From an uncultured Alphaproteobacteria bacterium (lineage in GTDB: Bacteria > Pseudomonadota > Alphaproteobacteria > HIMB59 > GCA-002718135), in NCBI GenBank assembly GCA_902535885.1, contig CACAVG010000004.1:1-36163 (forward strand): 36,163 bases of DNA. The letters are read 5' to 3'. The notes below the pieces were generated by a model. It was not told the DNA's origin. It made no database searches and saw only the letters and a program-made list of their open reading frames with translations. This document shows, piece after piece, positions 1 to 10,854 of this stretch (positions are counted from its first letter, which is position 1; each line of letters starts with the position of its first letter). The position numbers were made by a program, and so were the translations under genes.

Positions 1-882
1 GATGATAATGTTACATGGAAAGAACCAAAAGATAGACATATAGGCATGGTATTCCAATCTTACGCATTGTACCCAAGTATGACTGTTGAGAAAAATTTAT
101 CATTTGGTTTAAGAATGATGGGTACGGCAAAAGATTTAATTAATGAAAAAATTAAAAAAGCTGCAAATCTCCTACAAATAAATGAATTACTTAAAAGAAA
201 ACCTTCTCAACTCTCTGGAGGTCAAAGGCAGCGTGTTGCTATTGGTAGAGCTTTGGTTAGAGATGCGAAAGTTTTTTTATTTGATGAACCTTTAAGTAAC
301 CTTGATGCAAAATTAAGAGCTGAACTACGCTATGAAATTAAAAAACTTCATAGAGATTTATCAAATACTATGATTTACGTTACTCATGATCAAATAGAAG
401 CTATGACGCTTGCGGACCGCATATCTGTTATGAAAGATGGATTAATACAGCAATTAGATACACCTAAACAAATTTATAACAAACCAGCTAATTTATTTGT
501 GGCTGGGTTTATTGGATCTCCGAGCATGAATTTTTTAAAAGCTAAATTTGATAAATTAAATCAAAATATAATTGTTGACAAAAAACAAATTGATATTTCT
601 AAATATGAAAACATAAATAATTTGATGAATGATCAAGAGATTGTGTTTGGAATAAGACCTGAAAATATAAACATAGAAAAAAATGAACATTCTATGGAAT
701 GTAAAGTTGAATTAGTGGAGCCTATGGGAGCAGATACTCTTGTATGGACTAGTGTTGAGGGTAATCCAATATCTATAAGAATGGAGGGAAGTTCAAACTA
801 TAATTTAAATGATGAAATAAATATCTCTTTTGATATAAAAAAATCTTCAATATTTGATAGTAAATCTGAGGAGAGAATTTAA
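1..882 (+). CDS. Sugar ABC transporter ATP-binding protein, MalK/UgpC type (5' end outside window)
   Basis: The frame is open from base 1, so the gene begins upstream; the first visible ATG at base 46 is internal, inside the Q-loop region ([13 protein letters not shown]). The Walker A part is missing because of the window edge. Visible in order are the Q-loop, the ABC signature [15 protein letters not shown], Walker B with the D-loop ([11 protein letters not shown]), the H-loop ([10 protein letters not shown]), and a C-terminal regulatory region with a TOBE-like stretch (FGIRPENI). This architecture is typical of MalK/UgpC-class ATPases that power import of sugars, polyols or glycerol phosphate at the inner membrane. 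The stop overlaps the next start by one base (TAATG), so it is co-translated with two sugar-metabolism genes. The substrate cannot be read from this subunit. Confidence 0.92.
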   Translation, partial: DDNVTWKEPKDRHIGMVFQSYALYPSMTVEKNLSFGLRMMGTAKDLINEKIKKAANLLQINELLKRKPSQLSGGQRQRVAIGRALVRDAKVFLFDEPLSNLDAKLRAELRYEIKKLHRDLSNTMIYVTHDQIEAMTLADRISVMKDGLIQQLDTPKQIYNKPANLFVAGFIGSPSMNFLKAKFDKLNQNIIVDKKQIDISKYENINNLMNDQEIVFGIRPENINIEKNEHSMECKVELVEPMGADTLVWTSVEGNPISIRMEGSSNYNLNDEINISFDIKKSSIFDSKSEERI

Positions 883-1655
883 TGAATAGAAACGAAGTAA
901 CAATGCAGTTGTACACCACAAGAAAATTTCAACCTTACGAGCCAATATTTAAATTCCTATCTGAGTCTGGAATTAAAAATATTGAATTATTTGATTTAGA
1001 TAAAATTGATTTAGATAATTTTAAATCAATGATGGAAGAAAATAGTATTTCTATAAAATCTTCTCACATAAGTTTTCAAGCAATTACAAATACAGAAGAA
1101 ACAATTAAAAGGATGAAATATCTAAATATTAAGCATGCGATAGTACCTTCTGTGCCTGAAAAATTTAGTAAAAATTTTGCTTCAAATTTTGATCTTGATG
1201 AAGATACTTGGAATAACTTTGGTAAAGATCTCTCATCATATGTACAAAGGTATGAAGATAATGGTCTAACTCTTGGTTATCATAATCATTCATTTGAATT
1301 TAGACCTCTTCCTAGTGGTAAACTTCCAATAGAATGTATGATGGATCACAATGAAAAACTAAAAATGGAACTTGATCTTGGATGGGCAGTTGCTGGTAAA
1401 GCAGATCCACTTAATTGGATAGAAAAATATAAAAATAAAATTATTGGTTGTCACTTAAAAGATTTTTTTGATGAAACAAAAAACCTTTTAGATCATAGTG
1501 AACAATCTGCTGTAGGAGAAGGTTTCATAGATTGGCCTAAGCTTCTTGCAGAAGTTAAAAAAACTCCATGTGAAGTTTTTGTTCTAGAGCACGATGATCC
1601 AAAAGATTATAAAGAATACACAACAAAGTCTTTAGAATATTTAGATACAATTTAA
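882..1655 (+). CDS. Sugar phosphate isomerase/epimerase (xylose isomerase-like TIM barrel)
   Basis: A 257-residue cytoplasmic protein with AP-endonuclease-2/xylose-isomerase-like TIM-barrel features. These are an N-terminal strand ending in ELF, the LGYHNHSFEF segment, ELDLGWAVAGKADP with a likely metal-binding Asp, IGCHLKDF with a His, and a late VLEHDDP with a Glu. These acidic and His residues at strand ends form the divalent-metal site in the family. It probably isomerises or epimerises a keto sugar, keto-inositol or similar intermediate. It overlaps the upstream ABC ATPase and the downstream dehydrogenase by one base each, which indicates a tight catabolic operon. The family is broad, so the exact reaction is unknown. 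Confidence 0.85.
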   Translation: MNRNEVTMQLYTTRKFQPYEPIFKFLSESGIKNIELFDLDKIDLDNFKSMMEENSISIKSSHISFQAITNTEETIKRMKYLNIKHAIVPSVPEKFSKNFASNFDLDEDTWNNFGKDLSSYVQRYEDNGLTLGYHNHSFEFRPLPSGKLPIECMMDHNEKLKMELDLGWAVAGKADPLNWIEKYKNKIIGCHLKDFFDETKNLLDHSEQSAVGEGFIDWPKLLAEVKKTPCEVFVLEHDDPKDYKEYTTKSLEYLDTI

Positions 1656-2779
1656 TGAATATTGGAATTGTTGGTTGTGGGAATATTTCTGAGACTTATT
1701 TTGAATGTCAAAAAATATTCAATAATTTCAAAATAGTTGCTTGCGCTGATATTAATAAAGAAGCTGCATCAAATGCTGCATCTAAATATAATGTTAAAGT
1801 TCTATCAGTTGAAGAAATTGTAGAAAATAATGAAATTGATTTAATTATTAATTTAACAATTCCTGCAGCCCATAAAGAAATTATTACAAAATCTCTTCTT
1901 AATGGAAAACATTGTTTTAGTGAAAAACCATTAGCAATGAATTTTCAAGAAGGTTTAGAAATAGAAAAATTAGCAAACGAAAAAGGTTTGTATGTTGGTT
2001 GCGCTCCAGATACATTTTTAGGAGCGGCAGGACAAAAAGCTAGAAAATTAATTGAAGACAATAAAATAGGTAAAATTGTTCTTGGTACATTTAATTTGAT
2101 GTCTCATGGGATGGAGCATTGGCACCCTAATCCAGATTTTTTCTTTAAACCTGGTGCTGGACCAGTTTTTGATGTTGGAGTTTATTATATTACTCAATTA
2201 GTTAACTTAATTGGACCAGTTAAACAAATAAATGCAATCAGTGGAACAGCTACAAATGAGAGAACAATAACTAGCCAACCAAGGTACGGAGATAAAATTA
2301 AAGTTGAAACACCAACAACCCTTATGGGTTCTTTAGAGTTTCAAAATGGAGCAAAAGTTCAGTTTTTTTGTAGTTGGGATGTCTGGAAAAACAATCATTC
2401 AACTATTGAACTTTATGGACATGATGGCTCAATGATAGTCCCTGATCCAAATTTTTTTAGCGGTGATTTACTAATATCTCAAAGAGATAGCGAATGGAAA
2501 ACTATTAATAATGATGAGATGTTATTGGGCATCCCTAATAAGAGTGATGGAGAGGGTAACAAAAAAGCCAATTATAGAGGAATAGGCCTCTCAGAAATGA
2601 TTGACTCTATATCTAATAATCGAAAAGCAAGATGTTCTCTTGAATTATCTCTTCATGTTCTCGAAATTATGGATGGAATTATAAAATCAGCTGAAGAAAA
2701 AAAACTTTATCAACTGTCTACTAATCCTAATCAACCAAAAATATTAACTGAAGAAGAAATAAAAAATTTAAAAATTTAA
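1655..2779 (+). CDS. Gfo/Idh/MocA family NAD(P)-dependent oxidoreductase
   Basis: A 374-residue protein that opens with a Rossmann dinucleotide-binding motif (MNIGIVGCGNIS). It carries the family's EKP motif (HCFSEKPLAMN), where the Lys is usually catalytic, and a central C-terminal-domain segment (GPVFDVGVYYITQLVNLIG) typical of Gfo/Idh/MocA enzymes. Members oxidise or reduce sugars, inositols or glycosides with NAD(P). Its start overlaps the isomerase stop (TAATG), so the two probably act one after the other on the compound imported by the ABC transporter. This is the last gene of the operon; mlaC converges 22 bases downstream. The family is clear but the substrate is not. Confidence 0.9.
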   Translation: MNIGIVGCGNISETYFECQKIFNNFKIVACADINKEAASNAASKYNVKVLSVEEIVENNEIDLIINLTIPAAHKEIITKSLLNGKHCFSEKPLAMNFQEGLEIEKLANEKGLYVGCAPDTFLGAAGQKARKLIEDNKIGKIVLGTFNLMSHGMEHWHPNPDFFFKPGAGPVFDVGVYYITQLVNLIGPVKQINAISGTATNERTITSQPRYGDKIKVETPTTLMGSLEFQNGAKVQFFCSWDVWKNNHSTIELYGHDGSMIVPDPNFFSGDLLISQRDSEWKTINNDEMLLGIPNKSDGEGNKKANYRGIGLSEMIDSISNNRKARCSLELSLHVLEIMDGIIKSAEEKKLYQLSTNPNQPKILTEEEIKNLKI

Positions 2780-2801
2780 TCATTCAATATTTTACAATAT
2801 A

Positions 2802-3404
2802 TTATTCTGTGATTTTTTGATAACTTACTTCATTTTGATCATATAAAACTTCATTAAATTTTGAAAGATCGTTATCTACTTTTTTTAACATTGAATTAAA
2901 CTCTGATCTTTTTGTTACAACTAAAGAAATATCAGCAACAATTAAATCAATAATATAAAATCTATCTTTTGATTCTTTTACTCTCCATGTTACAACAACT
3001 GATCCAGTATCTGAAAAAATTTCCATATTAATCAAAGTGACTTGATTTTTGTTGTCATATTTCGATTTTGTTAATTCATATGTTTGGTCTGAATAACCTT
3101 GCATCATTGATGCGATGTTTAAAGCTAAATGTCTTTTAAAATTATCGATAAAGATTCTTTTTGTATTTTTATCCGATTTTTTCCATGCTTCTCCTGCAAC
3201 AAATTTAGCAATTCCAGTACCAGCAAAATTGTTATTAATTGTTTGTTCGACTAGAAGAAACCTATTTATATTAGAGAGGTTTTCATTTTTATAAGCTTCA
3301 AGAATAATGTCTATTTCCCTTTTAAGCCATTCTGAGGTTTCATCAGAATATAAGTTTTTTGAAATAAATATTATAAAAAAAATTATTATTAACTTAGACT
3401 TCAT
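2802..3404 (-). CDS. mlaC: MlaC/Ttg2D family periplasmic phospholipid-binding protein
   Basis: A 200-residue protein with an N-terminal signal peptide (hydrophobic core at about residues 4-16, likely cleavage near residue 20). The mature part matches the MlaC fold pattern: an N-terminal helical region with FAGTGIAKFVAGEAWKK, then NFKRHLALNIASMM, then strands with SVVVTWRVKESKDRFYIIDLIVADISLV and a C-terminal helix. MlaC shuttles phospholipids across the periplasm between the outer-membrane MlaA complex and the inner-membrane MlaFEDB transporter. It lies directly downstream of mlaA, sharing one base, an order common in alphaproteobacteria. The MlaFEDB genes are not in the window. Confidence 0.88.
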   Translation of the reverse strand: MKSKLIIIFFIIFISKNLYSDETSEWLKREIDIILEAYKNENLSNINRFLLVEQTINNNFAGTGIAKFVAGEAWKKSDKNTKRIFIDNFKRHLALNIASMMQGYSDQTYELTKSKYDNKNQVTLINMEIFSDTGSVVVTWRVKESKDRFYIIDLIVADISLVVTKRSEFNSMLKKVDNDLSKFNEVLYDQNEVSYQKITE

Positions 3405-4189
3405 TATTCAAATTCAATACTAATAAGAGGTAAAGGTGTTAATTCTGAGTCATCTACATTGTTAATTGCTGCCTTTCGGTTTTGATAGTAAGAGCTTCTT
3501 ACTGCAGCATAATAATCAACCGAATTATCTCTTAACGCATTAACTTCATCTATTATTTGTGATCTTGTATCAACCGCATTAACTGCTGTTCTCATTGGTA
3601 CTAACCAGGCCTCACCTTCACTTACTGCATAAGCATTAATTGGATCTGTTAACATAGTTAATACCATACCTGATGTATCTCTTAGATTTGAGGGTCCAAA
3701 TAAAGGTAGCACTATATAAAAACCATCTCCAACACCCCAAGTTGCAAGGGTTTGACCATAATCTTCTTCTTTTTCTTCAAGCCCCATCTTTTCAGCTATA
3801 TCAAATAACCCAAATACACCTACTGTACTATTAACTATAAATCTTCCTGATGACTGAACAGCGTTTTCACCTTGACCTTGTAATAATTGATTTACAATAA
3901 CTAATGGAGCTCTTAAATTGCTCAAAAAATTATTTATTCCACTTTGTAATGGAGAAGGTAATTTTTTGTAGCCTTTTGCAATTGGCTCTAAAACAATTCT
4001 ATCAGCTACATTATTGAAACTAAATATAGCTCTATTTACTGGTTCAAAAGGATCATATATTTCGTCCTCAATTGTGGTTGTATCAAAGTCATCTGAGTCG
4101 GTATTTACATGATCGGCTTCACTACTACTTACTTTATAGGATAGTAGACTGAAAAATAGAAAAAATAGAATTAAAAATTTTTTACTCAT
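3404..4189 (-). CDS. mlaA: MlaA/VacJ family outer-membrane phospholipid transport protein without a visible lipobox
   Basis: A 261-residue protein with strong MlaA hallmarks: DPFEPVNRAIFSFNNVADR, LPSPLQSGINNFLSNLRAPLVIVNQLLQG, GRFIVNSTVGVFGLFDIA, EDYGQTLATWGVGDGFYIVLPLFGPSNLRD. MlaA removes mislocalised phospholipids from the outer leaflet of the outer membrane and hands them to MlaC, encoded next. The N-terminus has a hydrophobic signal-like segment (residues 4-18), but there is no Cys anywhere near it, so the usual lipoprotein anchoring site appears absent. The start is well placed, 79 bases from the divergent helicase gene. The family call is secure; the membrane attachment mode is open. 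Confidence 0.92.
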   Translation of the reverse strand: MSKKFLILFFLFFSLLSYKVSSSEADHVNTDSDDFDTTTIEDEIYDPFEPVNRAIFSFNNVADRIVLEPIAKGYKKLPSPLQSGINNFLSNLRAPLVIVNQLLQGQGENAVQSSGRFIVNSTVGVFGLFDIAEKMGLEEKEEDYGQTLATWGVGDGFYIVLPLFGPSNLRDTSGMVLTMLTDPINAYAVSEGEAWLVPMRTAVNAVDTRSQIIDEVNALRDNSVDYYAAVRSSYYQNRKAAINNVDDSELTPLPLISIEFE

Positions 4190-4268
4190 AGACTAACCAC
4201 TAATATCTAAACTATTATTTAATATAGTTTATAAATTACATTATATATATCTCTATTATAGCAAAAAA
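4190..4268. promoter_or_regulatory. Divergent promoter region between mlaA and the UvrD/PcrA helicase gene
   Basis: A very A+T-rich 79-base spacer that must hold both promoters. It contains an inverted repeat, AAACTAT (4209-4215) and ATAGTTT (4224-4230), separated by 8 bases. No clean sigma-70 hexamer pair stands out on either strand, so the assignment rests on gene geometry. Confidence 0.35.
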
Positions 4269-6497
4269 ATGACAGAAAATTCGGAAAATTATCTTGATTT
4301 ATTAAATAAAGAGCAAAGAAGTGCTGTACAGAAAACTGATGGCTCGTTACTTGTTTTAGCTGGTGCTGGCAGCGGGAAAACGAGAGTATTAACCTTTAGA
4401 ATCTTAAATATACTAATAAAAAAACTAGCTACTCCTCGGCAAATATTAGCAGTAACTTTCACAAACAAAGCTGCAAGTGAAATGAAGACGCGAATCGGAG
4501 ATGCACTAAATTTACCTATTGATAATATGTGGGTCGGCACATTTCACTCTTTGTCTCTAAGAATACTAAGACAACATTACGAAGAAGTAGGATTAAGAAA
4601 AAATTTTTTAATTATTGATGTTGATGATCAGTTAAAGTTAATTAAAAATATTTGTGAGGTAGAAAAAATAGATACAAAAGAAACTTCACCTAAATATTAT
4701 TTATCAGCAATAGATAATTTAAAAAATAAAGGAATAAGTCCTAATGAATTGAGTGAAAATAAATATAGGAAGAATGATAAAGAAATTCGAAAAATCTATA
4801 GCATTTATCAGTCAGAACTTCTTCGATTAAATAGTGTTGATTTTGGTGATTTAATTTTATTTTGTATTAAAATTTTTCAAAAGAATAATAATATATTATC
4901 AAAGTATCAAAATATTTTTAAATATATTCATGTAGATGAATATCAAGATATTAACCCCTTACAACAACAATGGATTCATTTTTTATATAAAGGAAATAAA
5001 AATATATGTTGTGTTGGTGATGATGATCAATCAATATATTCTTGGAGAGGAGCTGATGTTACTAATTTATTAAATTTTGAAAAAAAATTTGAGAATGTGA
5101 CAATTGTAAGACTAGAACAAAATTATAGATCGACAAAAAATATATTAAGTTGTGCATCAACTCTTATATCCAAAAATAAAGGAAGATATGGAAAAGAATT
5201 ATGGAGTAAAAATCAGATTGGTGAGAAAATTACAATTAATGGATTTTGGGAAACAAAAGAAGAGTCCATTTTTGTAACAGACAAAATAGAAAACATAATA
5301 AAAGATAAAATAAATTTGAGTGAGATCTCAATTTTATTTCGAGTTGCTGCACATACTAGATCTTTTGAAGAAAGATTAATCAATCTTGGACTTCCATATA
5401 AAATAATTGGAGGATTACGATTTTATGAAAGAAAAGAAATCAAAGATATTATTGCATATTTAAGATTAACAAATAATTTATCTGATGATTTAGCTTTTGA
5501 AAGAATAATTAATGTACCTAAAAGAGGAATAGGAAAATCAACAGTTAGTAAGATCAGTAGCTATGCAAGAATGAATAATATTTCTTTATTTGAATCTGCA
5601 CAACAACTGACATTTAAAAGTAATTCTAAAGCTAAGAGTGAATTATACAATTTTACTGATAACATGTTGAAATGGCAAAAGGTTAAAAAGAAATTTGACC
5701 ATATTGAATTAGCTAAAGTAATAATAGAAGACTCTGGTTATTTAGATTATTTAAAAAAAGAGGAAGAGAGTTCAAATAAACCTGACAGCCTATCAAGAAT
5801 AGACAATTTAAATGAATTTATAGAAAGTTTAAAAGAATTTGAAAACATAGAAGGTTTTTTAGAACATGTATCCTTAGTTATGGAAAATATATCAAATACG
5901 TCAGAAGAAACACTAACTCTTATGACAATGCATGCCGCTAAAGGATTAGAGTTTGATTATGTATTCCTTGCTGGTTGGGAGGAAGGAGTTTTTCCAAGTC
6001 AAAGATCAATAGAGGAGTTAGGTAATCAAGGTTTAGAAGAAGAAAGAAGATTGGCTTATGTTGCATTAACGAGAGCAAGAAAAAAAATTTATATTACCTA
6101 TGTAAATCAAAATAGATATTCTTTTGCATCACATGACTATAATTTACCTTCAAGATTTATAAGTGAGCTTCCTGAAGATAAAGTAGAGATAAACGACTCT
6201 AAATACATTCAAGATAATAACTTTTTAGATAACTTTTTAGAAACTGACTCATTTAGTGATGAAATTATTACGCCAGGAAGAAAAAGATTGTTAGAAAACT
6301 CAAAAAAAAATAATATTGATTGGGATTTGAATCAGGATTTTGAATATGAAGTAGATATTTCTAAAGGAAAAAATGTCTATCATCAAAAGTTTGGAAATGG
6401 AAAAATTATAAAACTAGATGGTGATAAAGCTTTAATTGATTTTGAAAATTTTTCTTCAAAAAAAGTATATTTGAAATTTTTGAAAATTATAGATTAA
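4269..6497 (+). CDS. ATP-dependent 3'-5' DNA helicase, UvrD/PcrA family
   Basis: A 742-residue superfamily 1A helicase with all motifs in order: Walker A AGAGSGKT (31-38), motif Ia [14 protein letters not shown], Walker B DEYQD (223-227), motif [15 protein letters not shown] (250-261), motif IV EQNYRST (283-289), motif [22 protein letters not shown] and motif [19 protein letters not shown] PcrA-like C-terminal segment follows a long linker ([11 protein letters not shown]). It unwinds DNA in nucleotide excision and mismatch repair and clears stalled forks or RecA filaments. Its 3' end overlaps the convergent ligase-derived frame by 11 bases with no room for a terminator. UvrD versus PcrA cannot be separated by eye. 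Confidence 0.95.
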   Translation: MTENSENYLDLLNKEQRSAVQKTDGSLLVLAGAGSGKTRVLTFRILNILIKKLATPRQILAVTFTNKAASEMKTRIGDALNLPIDNMWVGTFHSLSLRILRQHYEEVGLRKNFLIIDVDDQLKLIKNICEVEKIDTKETSPKYYLSAIDNLKNKGISPNELSENKYRKNDKEIRKIYSIYQSELLRLNSVDFGDLILFCIKIFQKNNNILSKYQNIFKYIHVDEYQDINPLQQQWIHFLYKGNKNICCVGDDDQSIYSWRGADVTNLLNFEKKFENVTIVRLEQNYRSTKNILSCASTLISKNKGRYGKELWSKNQIGEKITINGFWETKEESIFVTDKIENIIKDKINLSEISILFRVAAHTRSFEERLINLGLPYKIIGGLRFYERKEIKDIIAYLRLTNNLSDDLAFERIINVPKRGIGKSTVSKISSYARMNNISLFESAQQLTFKSNSKAKSELYNFTDNMLKWQKVKKKFDHIELAKVIIEDSGYLDYLKKEEESSNKPDSLSRIDNLNEFIESLKEFENIEGFLEHVSLVMENISNTSEETLTLMTMHAAKGLEFDYVFLAGWEEGVFPSQRSIEELGNQGLEEERRLAYVALTRARKKIYITYVNQNRYSFASHDYNLPSRFISELPEDKVEINDSKYIQDNNFLDNFLETDSFSDEIITPGRKRLLENSKKNNIDWDLNQDFEYEVDISKGKNVYHQKFGNGKIIKLDGDKALIDFENFSSKKVYLKFLKIID

Positions 6498-7746
6498 TTT
6501 TTTTAAGGAATTCTTTTTCATTTAAAATCTTAATTCCTAATTGTGTTGCTTTATTTATTTTTGAACCTGCTTTTTCTCCGACAATTAGAAAATCTGTTTT
6601 TTTACTTATACTAGAAAGTATTTTTGCTCCTTTAGTTTTCGCTAAGTACTTAGCTTCATCTCTTGATAATTCAGATAAAGTACCAGTAAAAACTAAATGT
6701 TTATTTGAAAAAAAATTATCTAATTCATCATTCTGTATAAATGTAATAGATAAATAATTTTTTAAATTTTTAATAGTATCCTTATTTATATCCTTTGAAA
6801 AAAAGTCTATAATTGAATAAATTGCTTTTGGTCCTAAACCGTCAATATTTTCTAACATGCTTATATTGTTTGAAGATGATACAAATACATCAAGTTTTTT
6901 AAATTCGTTTGCTAAAATTTCAGCATTAACTTCTCCAATAAATCTAATGCCAAGTGAATAAATAAATTTATCAAGTGATATTTTTTTTGAATTATTGATA
7001 GAATTAATTAAATTAGTAAAAGATAATTTACCCCACCCATCTAACTTGATTATTTCTGATTCAAACTTTTCAAGATTAAATATATCTTCCACCTTATTTA
7101 TGTATTTTAAATTAAATAATTGCTTAACTTGTTTCTCACCAAATCCATTAATATTTAGACTTTTTTTACTAACAAAATGAATTATTCTGCCCATTTTTTG
7201 TGAACTACAACCATATGTATTTGTACATCTAAGTATTGCCTCATCTTTCTCTTTTAAAATATTACTATTACAGACAGGACAATTTCTTGGAGGTTTTATT
7301 CTAGTATTCAATTTACTATTTTTTTTAACTAATCTTGTAACATATGGAATAACATCTCCTGCTCTTTCAATTTCAACAAGATCTAAAACATTTATTTTTT
7401 TTTTATTTATTTCATCAAAATTATGTAAAGAAGCATTAGATATAATTACACCACCTAAATTAACAGGTTGCAATCTAGCTACCGGGGTGATTGCACCAGT
7501 TCTTCCAACTTGAAAATCAACAGATTGAATTATAGTATTAGCTTTTTCAGCAGAAAACTTTATAGCAACTGCCCATCTTGGGTTTTTTCCTACATAACCT
7601 AATCTTTCTTGTAGTTTAAAACTATTTATTTTTACAACTAATCCGTCAATATCATAATCAATACCTGATCGTTTTTGATCTATATGATTATAAAATTTAA
7701 TAATTTCTTCCACTGATTGACATTTTTTAATTAAATTATTTGGAGC
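6487..7746 (-). pseudogene. ligA: NAD-dependent DNA ligase LigA, 5' part missing (C-terminal ~419 residues only)
   Basis: This is the ligase-derived portion of the fused frame. It keeps the last motif of the nucleotidyltransferase domain (DGLVVK; its Lys corresponds to K290 of E. coli LigA) and the OB fold with [18 protein letters not shown]. It also keeps a four-Cys zinc site (Cys 976, 979, 994 and 1000 of the fusion), the helix-hairpin-helix region ([24 protein letters not shown]) and a C-terminal BRCT domain (about 1168-1239). Missing are domain Ia, which binds NAD, and the KxDG motif with the adenylated Lys. As drawn it cannot form a ligase-adenylate. LigA is essential in most bacteria, so an intact copy should exist elsewhere, or this join is wrong. 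Confidence 0.85.
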
Positions 7747-10206
7747 AATATTCTTATTATCTATATATTTTTTTATCTTGTTGTTATTTTTTGCAATTTT
7801 TAAAACCTTATCTTTGGCTTCCTCATAATCTATTTCTATAATCTCCTTTGTTTTACCATTTATTTGTACTGCAATTTTTATTGTTGACTTTCTCTTTACC
7901 TCTTCATCTACCCAATTTTGATTAATACATAAAGATTCATTTCCAAGCATAGCCCAAATTTCTTCACTAACATGAGGGGCAAATGGCTGTAAAATAATTG
8001 ACAATTTTTTTAAACCCCACTCTAAATTATCTTTAGACAATTTATTTTCCGATATCGAGTCGTTCAGAATATTTACAAATTCATAAATTTTAGCGACAGA
8101 TTTATTAAACTGAAAGTTTTCGATATTTTCTGATACCGCATTAATAAGGCTTTTCAAATTTTCTATTGTCTCAAGGTCGCCAGAATTTTTTGATTCATAT
8201 TTTTTAAATTTTTCAACAAATTCAAATAACTTATTAATAAACTTGTATGATGCAGCTATACCTGTATCACTCCATTGCAAATCTCTTTCTGGTGGGCTAT
8301 CAGACAACATAAACCATCTCGCAGTATCTGCACCATATAAATCAATAATATCATTTGGATCCACAATATTTTTCTTTGATTTACTCATTTTTTCTACCTT
8401 CCCAACCTCAACCAGAAGATTATTATTATCTTTCAAAACATCATTTATTTTTTCTACATTTCTTGGTTCAACCCACTCACTGTTTTTATTTTTATATGTT
8501 ATGTGAGTGACCATTCCCTGGGTAAATAATCCATTAAATGGCTCATCTAATTTAAAATATCCAAGATCTCTAAGAGCTTTTGTAAAAAATCTGGAATATA
8601 AAAGGTGTAATATAGCATGCTCTATTCCACCGATATATTGATCAACTGGCAACCAGTAATCTATATCATCCTCATCAAAAGGCTTATCCAACCTTGCATT
8701 GCAATATCTAAAATAATACCAAGATGATTCAAAAAACGTATCAAAAGTATCAGTTTCTCTATAAGCCTTAAGACCAGTATCAGGACATGTAGTCTCTTTC
8801 CAATCAGGAATATTGCTTAGGGTATTAAGCGATTCACTAAAATCTTCTATTTCTGGTAGTTTAACCGGCAGATCATTTTCTTTAACTGCTAATATTTCTC
8901 CATCCTCTCGATAAATTATAGGTATAGGACATCCCCAAAATCTTTGTCTTGAAACCCCCCAATCTCTAAGTTTATAATTAACCTTCCTTCTTCCAATATT
9001 TTTTTTTTCAATTTTATCAATTACTTTGGATTTTGCCTCATTTATATCTAATCCATTTAGAAATTCAGAATTTATTATTATTCCGTTATCTGTGAAAGCT
9101 TCTTTATCAATTAAAATATCTTCTCCTTTATTGGTTGGTTTAACAACAGGAATTACATCAAGGTCATACTCATTAGCAAAATCTAAATCTCGCTGGTCAT
9201 GAGCAGGACAACCAAAGATTGCTCCTAGCCCATATTCTTTTAAAACAAAATTGGCTACAAATATTGGAATTTTTTTTCCATTTATAAATGGATGATCGGC
9301 TGATAGATCTATATTAAAACCTCTTTTATTTTTTTCAGGATTAATATTTTTACAATCATTGATAAACTTTTGAAGACCTTTGTTATTTTTAGAAATTTGA
9401 ATTACTAAATCATGTTCAGTAGAAAGAGCTAAAAACGTTGCACCAAAAATAGTATCAGGTCTAGTTGTAAATACAGTAATATATTTATCTCTGTCTGAAA
9501 TTTTAAAATCAATCTCAGCACCTATTGATTTACCAATCCAATTAGATTGCATCACCTTTACTTTGTTGGGCCATTTTTCTAATTTATCTAAGTCATTTAA
9601 AAGCTCATCAGAATATTTACTAATTTTTAAGAACCACTGAGATAATTTTTTCTTTTCTACAATAGCGCCCGATCTCCAACCTTTACCGTCAATTACTTGT
9701 TCATTTGCTAATACTGTTTTATCAACAGGGTCCCAATTCACCTCCGCCTCTTTTTTGTATGCAAGTCCTGCTTTGAACATATCAATAAAAAATTTTTGTT
9801 CATATTTGTAATAATCAGGGTGGCAAGTTGCAATTTCTCTATCCCAATCTAATGATAAACCCATTTGTAATAATTGATTTTTCATAGTTTTAATATTTTG
9901 ATAAGTCCAACTTTCAGGATGTTTTTTTTCTGTTAAAGCTGCATTTTCAGCTGGTAAGCCAAAAGCATCCCATCCCATTGGATGTAGAACATTATAACCC
10001 CTCATTCTTTTATATCTTGCAATTACATCACCTAATGTATAATTCCTAACATGCCCCATATGGATTTTACCAGAAGGATAGGGAAACATTTCTAAAACAT
10101 AATATTTTTGTTTATTCTTATCTTTAGATGATTGAAAAACCTTTTCTCTTGACCAGATTTTCTGCCACTTTTTTTCTATAACTTTATGATTGTATCTTGA
10201 TGACAC
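6487..10206 (-). CDS. leuS: Leucyl-tRNA synthetase fused in frame to the C-terminal part of NAD-dependent DNA ligase
   Basis: One uninterrupted 1239-codon frame. Residues 1 to about 820 are LeuS: HIGH-type motif HMGH (49-52), the CP1 editing domain with [13 protein letters not shown] (246-258), [18 protein letters not shown] (413-430), KMSKS (606-610) and the anticodon-binding domain. LeuS charges tRNA-Leu in the cytoplasm. From about residue 821 ([15 protein letters not shown]) the sequence is LigA, starting just before motif DGLVVK (854-859) and running to the BRCT end. The usual LeuS tail of roughly 15 residues and the first ~260 residues of LigA are absent at the join (about base 7747). 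The holA and lptE genes that commonly follow leuS are also missing. A genomic deletion or assembly chimera is more likely than a functional bifunctional enzyme. Confidence 0.9.
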   Translation of the reverse strand: MSSRYNHKVIEKKWQKIWSREKVFQSSKDKNKQKYYVLEMFPYPSGKIHMGHVRNYTLGDVIARYKRMRGYNVLHPMGWDAFGLPAENAALTEKKHPESWTYQNIKTMKNQLLQMGLSLDWDREIATCHPDYYKYEQKFFIDMFKAGLAYKKEAEVNWDPVDKTVLANEQVIDGKGWRSGAIVEKKKLSQWFLKISKYSDELLNDLDKLEKWPNKVKVMQSNWIGKSIGAEIDFKISDRDKYITVFTTRPDTIFGATFLALSTEHDLVIQISKNNKGLQKFINDCKNINPEKNKRGFNIDLSADHPFINGKKIPIFVANFVLKEYGLGAIFGCPAHDQRDLDFANEYDLDVIPVVKPTNKGEDILIDKEAFTDNGIIINSEFLNGLDINEAKSKVIDKIEKKNIGRRKVNYKLRDWGVSRQRFWGCPIPIIYREDGEILAVKENDLPVKLPEIEDFSESLNTLSNIPDWKETTCPDTGLKAYRETDTFDTFFESSWYYFRYCNARLDKPFDEDDIDYWLPVDQYIGGIEHAILHLLYSRFFTKALRDLGYFKLDEPFNGLFTQGMVTHITYKNKNSEWVEPRNVEKINDVLKDNNNLLVEVGKVEKMSKSKKNIVDPNDIIDLYGADTARWFMLSDSPPERDLQWSDTGIAASYKFINKLFEFVEKFKKYESKNSGDLETIENLKSLINAVSENIENFQFNKSVAKIYEFVNILNDSISENKLSKDNLEWGLKKLSIILQPFAPHVSEEIWAMLGNESLCINQNWVDEEVKRKSTIKIAVQINGKTKEIIEIDYEEAKDKVLKIAKNNNKIKKYIDNKNIAPNNLIKKCQSVEEIIKFYNHIDQKRSGIDYDIDGLVVKINSFKLQERLGYVGKNPRWAVAIKFSAEKANTIIQSVDFQVGRTGAITPVARLQPVNLGGVIISNASLHNFDEINKKKINVLDLVEIERAGDVIPYVTRLVKKNSKLNTRIKPPRNCPVCNSNILKEKDEAILRCTNTYGCSSQKMGRIIHFVSKKSLNINGFGEKQVKQLFNLKYINKVEDIFNLEKFESEIIKLDGWGKLSFTNLINSINNSKKISLDKFIYSLGIRFIGEVNAEILANEFKKLDVFVSSSNNISMLENIDGLGPKAIYSIIDFFSKDINKDTIKNLKNYLSITFIQNDELDNFFSNKHLVFTGTLSELSRDEAKYLAKTKGAKILSSISKKTDFLIVGEKAGSKINKATQLGIKILNEKEFLKKINL

Positions 10207-10208
10207 TT

Positions 10209-10814
10209 TTAACTTGATTGAAGTCTTAATTTCTTTGCTTTATTTAGAATAGCATTCTCAATTTTTATATTATTATCTTTATCAACATTTTTATTTACCC
10301 ATATTTGATCCTTAAACTCCTGACAAAAAGATGTCACTTTTAAGTTTTCTGTTTTAAGACTTTTACCTAAAATAAATATATTGAGTTTACACCTTTCGTT
10401 TTGATTTTCAGCCGTTGAATACCAATCAGTTATTATTGTTCCACCTACTGGGTCTGCTGAACTTAAAGGCATAAAATTGACTGTATCTAAAGACCCCCTC
10501 CATAAGAATACATTTATTGACATATTATTGTTAGATAAATTCGAGGAGTTGTTTTCATCTCCATTTAAAATACCACCCAAAGAAAGACCACCCTTACCTA
10601 ATAAACCCCCGCCGGTTTGAAGCCTTGTTTCTGCATCTCTTAGTGCAAGATCCATATCAGATGCTGAATTAAATTTGGTACCTGATCTTCTTATAATCAT
10701 TTCCTTAGTTTGTGCTTTTGACCAAAGCTCTTCCATTTCCTCCTCAGATTTATTGCTATTGCATGCAAATACAAAGAGAAGACAAATAATAAGGATTGTC
10801 TTAATAATAAACAT
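10209..10814 (-). CDS. DUF3576 family lipoprotein
   Basis: A 201-residue protein with a lipoprotein signal: hydrophobic residues 4-16 end in LFVFAC, with Cys18 as the likely lipidated residue. The mature part contains [13 protein letters not shown], then [34 protein letters not shown] and [25 protein letters not shown] recognise this pattern as DUF3576, an alphaproteobacterial outer-membrane-type lipoprotein that commonly lies just upstream of leuS. It ends 2 bases before the leuS start, so the two are probably co-transcribed. The molecular function is unknown to me; an envelope role is inferred from the signal. Confidence 0.82.
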   Translation of the reverse strand: MFIIKTILIICLLFVFACNSNKSEEEMEELWSKAQTKEMIIRRSGTKFNSASDMDLALRDAETRLQTGGGLLGKGGLSLGGILNGDENNSSNLSNNNMSINVFLWRGSLDTVNFMPLSSADPVGGTIITDWYSTAENQNERCKLNIFILGKSLKTENLKVTSFCQEFKDQIWVNKNVDKDNNIKIENAILNKAKKLRLQSS

Positions 10815-10854
10815 GTGAAACTAATTATTGTATTGAGACCTAAATGTAAAACAT

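Noticed and set aside
2780-2801. Terminator between the dehydrogenase and mlaC genes
   Set aside because: Only a weak A+T hairpin (AATATT/AATATATT) is present in 22 bases; not enough to call.
4289-4540. Minus-strand frame inside the helicase gene
   Set aside because: It is a shadow of the strongly supported helicase frame, with no family features. The same applies to frames at 6995-7180, 8243-8506, 14900-15130, 17567-17773, 19595-19780, 20010-20332, 20399-20581, 27330-27743 and 32642-32845.
6487-10206. A working bifunctional leucyl-tRNA synthetase/DNA ligase
   Set aside because: The ligase part lacks the NAD-binding domain and the adenylated Lys, so it could not ligate; the LeuS tail is also cut.
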